Assembly: GCF_020404765.1 (NCBI RefSeq)
Contig: NZ_JAIVEM010000114.1
Span: forward strand, 1 to 53,998
Origin: Paenibacillus sp. BJ-4
GTDB lineage: Bacteria; Bacillota; Bacilli; Paenibacillales; Paenibacillaceae
DNA length: 53,998 nt
Reading direction: 5' to 3'
A program made the translations under genes and the position numbers. Position 1 is the first letter of the stretch. Every line of letters starts with the position of its first letter. Positions 46,099 to 53,998 of the stretch are shown here, in pieces. The notes beneath the pieces were generated by a model. It was given only the letters and a program-made list of their open reading frames with translations, searched no databases and was not told the DNA's origin.

Positions 46099-46861
46099 TG
46101 GTCCCAAATTGAAGTGCACCCCTTAGAATAGACATTGGAATAAACCCCTGGTTTATCCGATGAAATCTAAGGGGTGCATTTTTTATGCCGGCGAAAAAAG
46201 GAACAAAGTTTAACGAGTATACGTTTGAAACCAAGGTAGAGGCCATACGACTCCATATCGAAGAAGGTTGGACATATCGTAGACTCATGGAGAAGTTTGG
46301 GATCGCAGATTGACATCGATTAAAAGAATGGATGCGCAAATACAAGCAACTCGGTGAATTCGGGCTAATAGACCAGCGAGGACGGCGTAAGGAGTATATC
46401 GGTCAGGATAGGTATGTACAGGAGATGAAGCACACAAATATATAACCATTGAGAAAGCTACGAAAGACTATCCCATTAGCAAACTTTGTACGTTTTTCAA
46501 AGTCTCCAGAAGTGGATATTACACCTTCTTAAAGCGGAGAGGAGTAGATCGAGATCGGGACGAGAAAGCACTTGTGAAGAAGGTATATGAGCAGTATAAT
46601 CATGTGGCGAAAAATCTGCTAACAGGATTTTAAGGCGGAAAAACCTAATCAAAAATGGGTCACAGATATCACGCAATATCGTGTGGGTGATTGCTGGCTA
46701 TATCTGTCTGCGATTAAAGCTTGTTCAATAACGAAATTATCGCGTACCACAATCAAATGTCGACCACAACGGAAGTTAAATAAGCTGCCTCCGAAAGAGT
46801 ATCGGAAGCAGCTTATAGCCTAGGATCTTTTTTTAGTGTCTATAAAATGGGGTCTTGACCA
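46099..46861 (+). mobile_element. decayed IS3-family insertion sequence (IS150-like), internally deleted
   Basis: The ends begin TGGTC (46099) and finish GACCA (46861). Inside both, an ACCCC-(A/T-rich)-TAGACA block recurs inverted, giving imperfect terminal repeats. ATG 46185 starts an OrfA-like helix-turn-helix protein (YTFETKVEAIRLHIEEGW, then KEWMRKYKQLGEFGL) with a premature TGA at 46311. Further on, OrfB-like pieces (ISKLCTFFKVSRSGYYTFL; AEKPNQKWVTDITQYRVG; LPPKEYRKQL) appear in broken frames. At 763 bases it is about half the usual length, so the catalytic core is mostly gone. Confidence 0.85.
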
Positions 46862-46885
46862 CAATGACCGGGAGTTATTTTTAAA

Positions 46886-47188
46886 TTACTCTACGCCGTC
46901 CTGATAATGGTTTTTCCAATGCTTATCCCCTCTGTGGGCGAAGTCTTCAACTGTCTTTTCCAGAGTAGCTACCAGCTGGGCTTTAATCTCGGAAATCGTA
47001 TCGCGGAACAGTCTTTCCTCCGTACCATTGATTTTCTCACCATACAAAGCCTGAGCAGCTATAAATTGACGATGTTGTTCCACAAAATTATCAATCGAAT
47101 GCAGTGCATGCTCCACATATTGCGAAATGCTATGATGCTCGTTAGGCAGTTGCAATTTTAATTCCTGAACTTTATTTAATAATGCCAT
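46886..47188 (-). CDS. small hypothetical helical protein
   Basis: 100 residues on the - strand. ATG at 47188 is chosen because GAGGTGA lies 5 bases upstream; the GTG at 47197 would overlap that site. The sequence is strongly helical and charged (heptad-like Leu/Ile spacing in residues 1-60), with no Cys, membrane segment or known motif. It is transcribed towards the IS remnant, stopping 25 bases from its end. Function unknown. Confidence 0.75.
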   Translation of the reverse strand: MALLNKVQELKLQLPNEHHSISQYVEHALHSIDNFVEQHRQFIAAQALYGEKINGTEERLFRDTISEIKAQLVATLEKTVEDFAHRGDKHWKNHYQDGVE

Positions 47189-47398
47189 GATGATCACCTC
47201 GTACGTTTTATTATGTCAATAATTATACATTATTTTCGGAAAAATTTCATTAATTTTTGATTAAAATGTGATTTTTATTATGTCATGATTGCATTTTCAT
47301 TGGTGATCGGGCATAATTTTCGGAATTATTGCACATTACCTCTGCATCGTGATTTTAAGATTTGAAATATATAATATAAAGATGATGTAAAGCGGGCT

Positions 47399-47428
47399 GC
47401 GACAGCTGTCTTTCTGACATGCTATAAT
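47399..47428 (+). promoter_or_regulatory. extended -10 promoter for the small membrane peptide gene
   Basis: TATAAT (47423-47428) is preceded by TGC (extended -10), with GCGACA 18 bases upstream as a weak -35. The peptide start lies 36 bases downstream. The remainder of 47198-47398 is very AT-rich with no gene seen. Confidence 0.5.
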
Positions 47429-47463
47429 GTTGAAAAGCCAGTCGGAAAGGTTGTCAGTATGGT

Positions 47464-47556
47464 ATGAAGCTTTTTAAAGGTTTATTTTGGGGATTATTGA
47501 TCAGTCTTCTCCTGTGGTGTGCCTTGTTTGGACTTGTCCGATGGATATCACATTGA
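47464..47556 (+). CDS. small single-pass membrane peptide (30 residues)
   Basis: ATG 47464 follows a GGAAAGG site by 9 bases and a convincing promoter. The product has a short Lys start, one hydrophobic helix (GLLISLLLWCALFGLV) and a charged RWISH end. Its size, promoter and ribosome site support a real small gene, but nothing shows the function. It converges on the - strand gene that ends at 47572. Confidence 0.55.
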   Translation: MKLFKGLFWGLLISLLLWCALFGLVRWISH

Positions 47557-47571
47557 GTCGTTTGTCTTATC

Positions 47572-47769
47572 TTATACGATAACTCTTGTGACGGTATCCA
47601 CGTCCTGAATTGAAATCGTATATACGTGTTCGTCATCGTAGAGCTTGAATTGCTGATCGTCTTCTGGGTCAGACAGGAGCTTAGGCCAGCCAATTAAGGT
47701 ACTTCCATTGTGTAACCGGATTACAACGGCTTGCATGTGGCTCACAGCCAGTTTAATCTCATCATTCAT
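47572..47769 (-). CDS. small hypothetical protein (65 residues)
   Basis: ATG at 47769 has AGGAGG 8 bases upstream. The protein looks like a compact beta fold: VVIRLHNGSTLIGWP, then YTISIQDVDTVTRVIV. No signal or membrane segment. It resembles the short strand-rich proteins common in Bacillales, but I cannot name a family. Confidence 0.75.
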   Translation of the reverse strand: MNDEIKLAVSHMQAVVIRLHNGSTLIGWPKLLSDPEDDQQFKLYDDEHVYTISIQDVDTVTRVIV

Positions 47770-47908
47770 CTGTGCAACCTCCTCTCTATACTATTTGTCG
47801 TCGAATATTCAACCTTTTTTTATAGTTCGTAAGGGGTTACAAAAAATAAAATCCAGGGATTCCTTGGTTGAAGGCATCCACTGGAATAGCTTGAAGGGAA
47901 GAGGAAAA

Positions 47909-48346
47909 TTGAAGAAAAAAATGTTAAGTTTTATAACTGTAGTGCTATTGGCCGCGGGCGTGTATTGGTTTAAAGGAGCCGATCTTCTTACTAAAACACC
48001 AGAAGAGAATCCGTCTTCATCAGCACAGGTTACGCTGCACTTTCCAACGGATCGTTATCCTGAAACGGCGCAGCATATCAAGGAAGCGATTCAGACGGGA
48101 AAATCCTCGGTATGCACCATTGACCGCGAAGGAGCCGAGCAAAATCGCAAGCAGTCGCTTGCAGGAGTTCCTACTCGCAAAGGATACGATCGGGATGAAT
48201 GGCCGATGGCGATGTGCTCAGAGGGTGGTCAAGGTGCAAATGTCAAATACATAGCTCCTAAGGATAATCGTGGGGCAGGTTCATGGGTTAGTCACCAATT
48301 GGATGAGTATGAGGATGGAACTCGCGTAAGATTTGTCGTGAGGTAA
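47909..48346 (+). CDS. NucA/NucB-type secreted deoxyribonuclease
   Basis: 145 residues. A TTG start at 47909 after AAGAGG gives a Lys-rich N-terminus and a hydrophobic signal/anchor (MLSFITVVLLAAGVYWF). The alternative ATG at 47921 is possible but far from the ribosome site. The mature part shows the NucB signature: CTIDREGAEQNRKQSL, then RDEWPMAMCSEGG and RGAGSWVSHQL. Bacillus homologues degrade extracellular DNA, during sporulation or biofilm dispersal. The catalytic Asp/Glu region (RDEWP) is present, so the enzyme is probably active. It stands alone. Confidence 0.88.
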   Translation: MKKKMLSFITVVLLAAGVYWFKGADLLTKTPEENPSSSAQVTLHFPTDRYPETAQHIKEAIQTGKSSVCTIDREGAEQNRKQSLAGVPTRKGYDRDEWPMAMCSEGGQGANVKYIAPKDNRGAGSWVSHQLDEYEDGTRVRFVVR

Positions 48347-48371
48347 TTTGTCATGAAATAGTAGGGTTATT

Positions 48372-48524
48372 TTATTTTTTATTTCCCTTAGGAGCTTCCT
48401 GTTTGGCCTTAACCAACGCCAAAAAATCAAAAAAATCACCTAGTGTAGTGAAGCCGGCACCTAAAATAGCCAGATCTTCAGCGGATAGCTGATTGAACCA
48501 TTCCATTTGCTTAGCGTCAAACAT
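48372..48524 (-). CDS. small hypothetical protein (50 residues)
   Basis: An open frame from ATG 48524 to TAA 48372 has GGTGAT 3 to 4 bases upstream of the start. The product begins MFDAKQMEWFNQLSAEDLA, continues with a Gly/Phe-rich hydrophobic middle and ends in a Lys-rich tail. No family is recognised. It lies opposite the region between the nuclease and the sensor kinase. Confidence 0.6.
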   Translation of the reverse strand: MFDAKQMEWFNQLSAEDLAILGAGFTTLGDFFDFLALVKAKQEAPKGNKK

Positions 48525-48586
48525 TTTATCACCGCCAACCGTTGATAATGTATAGTATGTACTGACAGCGGGGAAGGTCAGGGCTC

Positions 48587-48615
48587 AAGCATACCATTTA
48601 GTATGCCTGTTTTTT
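48587..48615 (+). terminator. hairpin with T-run just upstream of the sensor kinase gene
   Basis: GCATAC (48589-48594) pairs with GTATGC (48601-48606), extendable by CA/TG with one mismatch, and is followed by TTTTTT (48610-48615). It is 22 bases from the kinase start, so it could attenuate the kinase transcript or end an upstream one. Short stem, moderate strength. Confidence 0.45.
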
Positions 48616-48637
48616 GTGCAGAGGATGTGTATATCAC

Positions 48638-50464
48638 ATGTTAAAATTTAATTTTTATACGAAAATTGTCTCCATCGTTATCGTATTGTTGATTCCTGTA
48701 TTAATCCTGTATGTCTATTCAAACCAGATGACGACAGGTGTGTTACGTAACGAGCTGAATCAGTCTAATTATAATCAACTGACTTTTTTTCAAAATCAGG
48801 TGAATACGAATATTGAAATGATCTCCTCCTGGCCGCATCTACTGATTCATGATCCTGATGTTGCCAGCTTTCAAGCCATTTTTTTTAAGGACAAGACTCT
48901 CAATCTGGATGGAATTAATCTTGTCAAACGTATCCAAACCAAGCTTGGTCTTCAGGAAAGCTCATCAAATTGGAGAACCAGTCTGAATATCTATTCACCT
49001 TCACTTGGACGTGTTGTATCGGAGAATGGGGCCGGTTTTTATAACCAAAAGGATTTAAATCAATGGATTAAAGACGGCTGGCAGGTATCCAAAAAAAGAA
49101 TGTACGGGAAGGATCAATTTATATTTTCATTGTATACATTATCCCCATTTTCCTCACTTGGTAATCCTGAAACCGCCAACACGATTATTAAGGTCGAATT
49201 TGACAGCAGTAACATTCAAGACATGCTTGATCGCTTTAAAGGTGATGGACGGAAAGAACCCTTTTATTATAAAAAAGGTGTAGGAGCGATCTATAATCGT
49301 ACTGCAAATGAAGAGCTGTCCGGCAAGCTGATCACGAAATTGGAGAAAATGGGACTGCACGAGGTTGATAATCTGACCGTAAAAATCGGAGAAGAGAGCT
49401 ACCTGGTTCATGCCGTCCTTTCGCAAACAACGGGCTGGTATTTAATTGACTACATGCCTTTGTCCGATATGATGTCTCCGATCTACTCATCGAATCGATT
49501 GTTTTATATCACCGTTGTTGGCTCGCTGCTGGTAGGCTTGATTGGTGCTTACCTGCTTCATTCACAGGTACAAGTGCCGATTCTTCAGCTTATGCGGGCA
49601 TTTCGGAGATTAAAGGATGGGGACTATGCTGTTCGATTAAGCCCAAGGGGGAGTCACGAGTTTGCTTTCCTGTCCCTTCAATTCAATTTGATGGTCGAAC
49701 AGATTCAGGAGCTGTTTGAGAAGGTGTATGTTGAGCAGCTGCATGTCAAGGAAGCGCGTCTAAAGCAGCTCCAGTCACAAATCAATCCACACTTTTTTTA
49801 TAATTGTTTTTCGTTTATCACAAGTATGGCAAAGCTCCGCAATCATGAGGCGGTCGTGGCCATGGCGCATAATTTATCCAGGTATTATCGATATACGACA
49901 AGACAGGAACGGGATTTGGTTCCATTATCAGAGGAAGTCGAGTTTGTGAATTACTATTTAAAAATCCAGCAGATGCGTATGCCGCGGCTAACGTTTGCAA
50001 CCGATATTTCTTCACAGGCCAACAGTCTGCTGATTCCACCGCTTGTGGTGCAACCACTGGTGGAAAATGCGGTGCTGCATGGAATAGAGCCACAAGCGGA
50101 GGATGGTATAATTCATATTATGACTGAGCATGTCGGCTCGTATATGTACCTGATTGTGGATGATAACGGACTTGGCTTGAGCACAGAGGCTACAACAGCC
50201 CTGAGTTCAACGCTTGACAAGCCGGTGGAAAAGGAACATGGATACGGGTTATGGAATGTGCATCAACGTATGCGATTGCATTTTGGAGAAGATGCAGGAT
50301 TGGACTTCTCTTTATCGCCTTTGGGAGGACTGCGTGCAGTTTTAAAATGGCCGCTGTCAGCAGAAGCAGGTCAAGAGCAGGCGAATGGCTTGATCGAGTC
50401 TTCGTCGAATTCGAATATGGTTAAGATGGAGGGACCTAATGGTTCAGATATTACTGGTAGATGA
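48638..50464 (+). CDS. YesM-type membrane sensor histidine kinase
   Basis: 608 residues. Transmembrane helix 1 at about residues 9-28 and helix 2 at about 288-307 flank a large extracytoplasmic sensor of roughly 260 residues. A HAMP segment (PILQLMRAFRRLKDGDYAVRL) is followed by the phospho-acceptor His in INPHFFYN, the signature of the His_kinase/LytS-YesM group. The ATPase N-box (LVENAVLHG) and G-box (DDNGLGLS) are intact. ATG 48638 follows GAGGATG by about 10 bases. Its end overlaps the regulator gene by 26 bases, so the two are translationally coupled. Such kinases sense carbohydrates or cell-surface state and control neighbouring sugar transporters. Confidence 0.95.
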   Translation: MLKFNFYTKIVSIVIVLLIPVLILYVYSNQMTTGVLRNELNQSNYNQLTFFQNQVNTNIEMISSWPHLLIHDPDVASFQAIFFKDKTLNLDGINLVKRIQTKLGLQESSSNWRTSLNIYSPSLGRVVSENGAGFYNQKDLNQWIKDGWQVSKKRMYGKDQFIFSLYTLSPFSSLGNPETANTIIKVEFDSSNIQDMLDRFKGDGRKEPFYYKKGVGAIYNRTANEELSGKLITKLEKMGLHEVDNLTVKIGEESYLVHAVLSQTTGWYLIDYMPLSDMMSPIYSSNRLFYITVVGSLLVGLIGAYLLHSQVQVPILQLMRAFRRLKDGDYAVRLSPRGSHEFAFLSLQFNLMVEQIQELFEKVYVEQLHVKEARLKQLQSQINPHFFYNCFSFITSMAKLRNHEAVVAMAHNLSRYYRYTTRQERDLVPLSEEVEFVNYYLKIQQMRMPRLTFATDISSQANSLLIPPLVVQPLVENAVLHGIEPQAEDGIIHIMTEHVGSYMYLIVDDNGLGLSTEATTALSSTLDKPVEKEHGYGLWNVHQRMRLHFGEDAGLDFSLSPLGGLRAVLKWPLSAEAGQEQANGLIESSSNSNMVKMEGPNGSDITGR

Positions 50465-52064
50465 TGAGAGCTATGTAACAGAAAGCCTGGCGGCTACTAT
50501 TCCATGGGAGGAGCTGGGTATCGAGAAGGTTCATCAAGCGGCTTCCGCATTAACAGCAGTGGATGTTCTAGAAGCGCATGACATTGATATTCTGGTTACG
50601 GATATTCGTATGCCTGGCATGACTGGACTGGAATTGATTGTTGAGGTAAAAGAGCGATGGCCGCACATTCGATGTTTGCTGCTCACAGGCTATGCCGATT
50701 TTGAATATGCCAAAAAAGCGATCCAGCTTAAGGCTTTTGAATATATTTTAAAACCGGTGGATGATGAGGAGTTTATGAAATGTGTGTCAGCTGCCATTGA
50801 TTCGCTGAAGGAAGAATGGGAAGCTTTTGATAAGGTTCATCAATTACAGTACGGCCGCAGGACCGATTTTGGTGTGCTGCGTACCCACCTAATGCATGAT
50901 TTGGTGCTTGGACGTCATCTGTCTGTACAATTGATAGAGGACAAGTTGTCACAGTACGAAATTATGCTACGCACGGGACAACGTGCCGGTATGCTGCTTA
51001 TTCAGCTGGGCAAGCATTTTTCTGATATGGACTATCACTCGGTATCTTTAATTGAGTATGCGATTGGAAATATTGCTGAAGAAGTGTTTGCACCCGATTT
51101 TTACGTTTGGCACTGTAAAGCGCCACATGACTGCCTAATTGTATTAATAGAAGAAAATTGGAATCTAAGTTCCGATCGGAGCGAGGACGAGCAGAATCAT
51201 ATTTTGCGGGCGACGATTGAAAATTTCCGAAAAAATGTTAGCAACTACTTAAAAGGTGAAATTTACGTTACGGTAACCGGCTGGTTTATGTTCCCAGAGG
51301 AGCTGCCCAAGGTATATCAGTCAGCCATCAGATTATTATACTGGAACCAGCAGGATGAAACGGATACGCTGCTATTTATAGAAGAACAGCCAGAACAGTC
51401 GCACAACTCAGCCAAATTGTTGGAGGGGCTATACGTGCACCCGACGCTGACTCATCTGCTGGAGTCCAGGCAATGGGAAGAGGCTGAAGCGAAGATAAAC
51501 CGTGTATTTGGAAAAATAGAGGAAGCAGGGTATACTCGTGAGCATTTATATGAGCTGTTTATTACGGTAACGAGTGCATTTATGTACACGGCGCATAAGC
51601 AGGGACGCTTTATTACGCAGATCGATCAAACCGGCTTTGACCCGCTGCATGCGCAGAAAATGGTTCAATCGTTCTCCAATCTTAAGGAATGGATATTTTC
51701 GATGATGAACAAGCTGAAGTCGGAATGGTCCGCAAGTGAGCAAAGCGCCAAAAGCTACGTGGTCAAGCAGGTTCAGGAGCTTATCTCCCAGGATAAAGGT
51801 CAGGAGCTGTCTGTTAAGACGATTGCCGATCAGGTTTATCTTCATCCGGTCTATCTGTCCAAAATCTATAAAGCTGAAACCGGAGAAGGTCTGGGAGATT
51901 ATATCATTCGAATGAGAATGGAGCGGGCTCTCTATTTGCTCAAGTATTCCAACAAAAAAATATATGAAATTACAACCGAACTGGGCTATCAGAATCCCCA
52001 ATATTTCAGTAAGATGTTCAAAAAGCATTACGGAATGACTCCGCATGAATTTCGGGACCAGTAG
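50439..52064 (+). CDS. YesN-type response regulator with AraC DNA-binding domain
   Basis: 541 residues. The receiver domain (1-125) has the acidic pair Asp8/Asp9, phospho-acceptor Asp55 in VTDIRMPG, Thr in LLLTGYADF and Lys in ILKPVDD. A long central region of no clear family follows (about 130-430). The C-terminal AraC-type double helix-turn-helix (about 440-540) includes SVKTIADQVYLHPVYLSKIYK and the closing YGMTPHEFRDQ. GGAGGGA precedes ATG 50439. It overlaps the kinase gene and stands before the binding protein, which it most likely activates. Confidence 0.95.
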   Translation: MVQILLVDDESYVTESLAATIPWEELGIEKVHQAASALTAVDVLEAHDIDILVTDIRMPGMTGLELIVEVKERWPHIRCLLLTGYADFEYAKKAIQLKAFEYILKPVDDEEFMKCVSAAIDSLKEEWEAFDKVHQLQYGRRTDFGVLRTHLMHDLVLGRHLSVQLIEDKLSQYEIMLRTGQRAGMLLIQLGKHFSDMDYHSVSLIEYAIGNIAEEVFAPDFYVWHCKAPHDCLIVLIEENWNLSSDRSEDEQNHILRATIENFRKNVSNYLKGEIYVTVTGWFMFPEELPKVYQSAIRLLYWNQQDETDTLLFIEEQPEQSHNSAKLLEGLYVHPTLTHLLESRQWEEAEAKINRVFGKIEEAGYTREHLYELFITVTSAFMYTAHKQGRFITQIDQTGFDPLHAQKMVQSFSNLKEWIFSMMNKLKSEWSASEQSAKSYVVKQVQELISQDKGQELSVKTIADQVYLHPVYLSKIYKAETGEGLGDYIIRMRMERALYLLKYSNKKIYEITTELGYQNPQYFSKMFKKHYGMTPHEFRDQ

Positions 52065-52185
52065 AGACGAAATCAGTAAAGATCAGTTGGGAAAGGTGCA
52101 GAAATATTTATTTTGTGACATAGGCTGCGTAGGAAAGCCCTCTTATAATAAAAGAGTAGAAAATGATTTTTTGAGGGGGAACAAT

Positions 52186-53868
52186 ATGCGAGTTCATTCG
52201 AAAAAAAAGCTATTGTCGTTGCTCGCCGCAACTATGGTATTAGGAGTTGGCCTTGTGGGCTGCTCGGGCACGGGGAATGATGGAAATACCAATAGCGAAG
52301 CAAAAACTGAAAACGTATACAAAGAAAAATACAATCCGGAAGTCACAATTTCCACAGTATGGGGTGTAGATCCTGCCTTAAAATTTAAAAATGGCGAATC
52401 TATCGAAAATAATGTTGCGACAAAATGGGCTAAAGAGAAATTCGGTATTAATGTAAAATCACTCTGGTCTGTCACGGATACGAATGGTGCATTTGCGACC
52501 AAGCTGCGTTTGGCTATGTCCTCCGGTCAGGAGATGCCGGACGTTGTTGTACTGGGAACGGAAAATGAGCAACTGGCGCAGGACATGATCGATTCCGGCA
52601 TGTTTGCAGAAGTTGGTCCTTTGTTCGATAAGTACGCTTCGGATTCCTGGAAGCAAGCGATGAATCAGGATACGAATGTATGGAATCAGTATAGCCGGGA
52701 TGGCAAAAAAATGGGTATTCCTGTACTGGATTTCGCCTATAACCACGATTACATATTGTGGGTGCGACAAGATTGGCTGGATAAGCTGGGCATGAAGGCC
52801 CCTCAGACGATGGACGAGCTGGAAAAAGTGATGGATGCCTTTAAAAATAAAAATCCGGACGGACTGTCTCCAGACAAAGTTATTCCGCTCAGCATCGGTT
52901 TTAAAACGTCCATGAACACTTGGATGGGTGACCCGTCCTGGATTTTCGGGGCATATGGTACACTCCCGCAACAGTGGAACAAAGGCACGAACGGCAGTCT
53001 GGAATATGGCTCCGTACAGCCTGGTATGAAGCCGGGTCTGCAAAAGCTGAGTGAGTGGCTCAAAAAGGGATATATTCCCAAGGAAGCGGCCTTGTGGGAT
53101 GAAAATAAAACGTCAGAGCCTGCCGTTGCAGGAACTGCAGGTATCATACCGGGTCCATACTGGATGAGCGGCTGGCCGCTTTATGATACGGTCAAAAATG
53201 TGCCGAGCGCCGTATGGAAGCCGATCAAGATTCCAGTAGGGCCTGATAACAAAGCCATGCGCCATGGGACTCAATATACGAATGGTGTCGTACTGATTAA
53301 CAAGCAAATGCAGCATCCTGAAGCTTTTTTCACTTATCAAAATTATTTGTTTGATCACTATGCAAATGCCAAACAGGACGGAGATTTGTCGAATGGGTTG
53401 TTTAAGGGCTACGACTATGATTTGGATGCGAACGGAAAGCTGTTGCCTAACGACAAAATACCAGGCGGTTATGTAAACTCTATTCGTTATTTGCTGGTTC
53501 GTGATGGTGCACGTGTACCTGATGCCCAAATGAAAGCTTTGTTAAGCTTGGCTAACGGCAAAGAAGCGGAAACCCGTCTGGAGAAGGATGTATTGGTTAA
53601 CTACGGAAAGGGTACTCCTGCGGCTGCCAAAGTGTTGATGGAACAAAAGGACATCTCCATGAAGGATCAGTTCACGGGACCTACTACGCCAACGATGAAG
53701 GCCAAAAAGGATTATTTGGACAAGATTGAAAACCAAACCTTCAATGAAATTATTTATGGCAAACAGCCGATTTCAGCCTTTGATACCTTCGTACAGACGT
53801 GGAAGAATGCCGGAGGCGAACAAATTACAAAAGAAGTGAATGAGTGGTATAAGAGCGTTGAAAAGTAA
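52186..53868 (+). CDS. extracellular sugar-binding lipoprotein of an ABC importer (LplA-like)
   Basis: 560 residues. ATG 52186 with GAGGGGGA upstream gives a lipoprotein signal peptide with lipobox LVGC (Cys26). A Ser/Gly/Asn-rich tether follows, then a large type 1 solute-binding fold: YKEKYNPEVTISTVWG, KMGIPVLDFAYNHDYILWVRQDWLDKLG, and a C-terminal IIYGKQPISAFDTFV segment. The size and motifs fit the LplA/YtcQ group that feeds oligosaccharides or uronides to LplB/LplC-type permeases. The ligand is unknown, though a xylan-side-chain link to the nearby GH115-like enzyme is possible. The permease genes usually found next are not seen; an IS end starts 26 bases downstream. Confidence 0.93.
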   Translation: MRVHSKKKLLSLLAATMVLGVGLVGCSGTGNDGNTNSEAKTENVYKEKYNPEVTISTVWGVDPALKFKNGESIENNVATKWAKEKFGINVKSLWSVTDTNGAFATKLRLAMSSGQEMPDVVVLGTENEQLAQDMIDSGMFAEVGPLFDKYASDSWKQAMNQDTNVWNQYSRDGKKMGIPVLDFAYNHDYILWVRQDWLDKLGMKAPQTMDELEKVMDAFKNKNPDGLSPDKVIPLSIGFKTSMNTWMGDPSWIFGAYGTLPQQWNKGTNGSLEYGSVQPGMKPGLQKLSEWLKKGYIPKEAALWDENKTSEPAVAGTAGIIPGPYWMSGWPLYDTVKNVPSAVWKPIKIPVGPDNKAMRHGTQYTNGVVLINKQMQHPEAFFTYQNYLFDHYANAKQDGDLSNGLFKGYDYDLDANGKLLPNDKIPGGYVNSIRYLLVRDGARVPDAQMKALLSLANGKEAETRLEKDVLVNYGKGTPAAAKVLMEQKDISMKDQFTGPTTPTMKAKKDYLDKIENQTFNEIIYGKQPISAFDTFVQTWKNAGGEQITKEVNEWYKSVEK

Positions 53869-53894
53869 AAACAGTTGAAACGGATTAGAAAGGC

Positions 53895-53998
53895 TGGTCA
53901 TACCCCTGTCAAGTAGACAAGTGAAAAAAGGCTAAGCAGCCAGCGCGTGCCGGTACTCAATCGGCGCGCGCTGTTTGAGTTTGGCCTGAAATCGTTGG
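53895..53998 (-). mobile_element. right end of a second IS3-family insertion sequence (continues past the window)
   Basis: The outer end starts TGGTCA at 53895; read on the - strand it gives TGTCTACTTGACAGGGG...TGACCA, an IS3-family (IS150-like) terminal repeat. The ending resembles that of the decayed element at 46861 (TGTCTA...GGGGT...TGACCA). Confidence 0.85.
53932..53998 (-). CDS. IS3-family transposase OrfB, C-terminal end (partial)
   Basis: The last 22 codons on the - strand read QRFQAKLKQRAPIEYRHALAA and a stop (53932-53934). This is the usual C-terminus of IS150-type OrfB integrases. The remaining gene is outside the window, so whether it is intact cannot be told. Confidence 0.85.
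   Translation of the reverse strand, partial: QRFQAKLKQRAPIEYRHALAA

Noticed and set aside
52100..52185. Promoter before the binding lipoprotein (TTATAA near 52144)
   Set aside because: No acceptable -35 hexamer at 15-19 bases upstream.
1..53998. CRISPR array, tRNA or rRNA genes
   Set aside because: No regularly spaced short repeats and no tRNA-like or rRNA-like sequence were seen on reading the window.

Overview
The window looks like Paenibacillus DNA (Firmicutes, Bacillales; probably near the P. polymyxa group, an inference without database support). The evidence is the AT-rich intergenic DNA, strong GGAGG ribosome sites, a YesM/YesN two-component pair beside a large sugar-binding lipoprotein, a NucB-type nuclease, an SLH-domain remnant and IS3-family relics.

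Positions 2 to 40079 are the 3' part of a trans-acyltransferase (trans-AT) modular polyketide synthase (PKS) cluster, all on the + strand with short gaps. Three giant PKS proteins lack built-in AT domains. PKS-1 (2-13795, 5' end outside the window) reads [KS]-ACP-ACP / KS-DH-KR-ACP / KS-DH-KR-ACP / KS-ACP. PKS-2 (13846-27255) reads ECH / KS-DH-KR-ACP / KS-DH-KR-cMT-ACP / KS. PKS-3 (27286-35850) reads KR-ACP / KS-DH(dead)-KR-ACP-ACP / KS(dead). They are followed by an SDR oxidoreductase, a stand-alone AT-like acyl hydrolase (proofreading type) and a trans-acting AT fused to a PfaD-type enoyl reductase. This AT-ER would load all modules in trans.

Three ACPs carry the Trp flag of beta-branching carriers, a crotonase-like ECH domain is fused to the start of PKS-2, and the two KS domains downstream of flagged ACPs resemble each other. 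Together these predict two beta-branches. The HMG-CoA-synthase-like part of that cassette, the loading module and any thioesterase are not in the window. PKS-3 ends in a KS that has lost its catalytic Cys and His, with no ACP or TE after it. The line must therefore continue on a protein encoded elsewhere, or release is unusual. I do not recognise the product.

From 40080 the content changes to ordinary accessory and housekeeping genes. In order they are a structured intergenic region with long inverted repeats; a GH115-like alpha-glucuronidase; a broken SLH-domain gene; a promoter, leader and terminator unit before ung (uracil-DNA glycosylase); a small conserved-looking protein; and a secreted protein of seven Big2 (Ig-like) repeats. 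Next come a decayed IS3-family element (46099-46861), several small genes, and a NucB-like secreted nuclease. The window closes with a YesM-type kinase, a YesN-type AraC regulator and a sugar-binding lipoprotein. At the extreme right edge the 3' end of a second IS3-family transposase enters on the - strand, where the permease genes of the sugar transporter would usually be expected.
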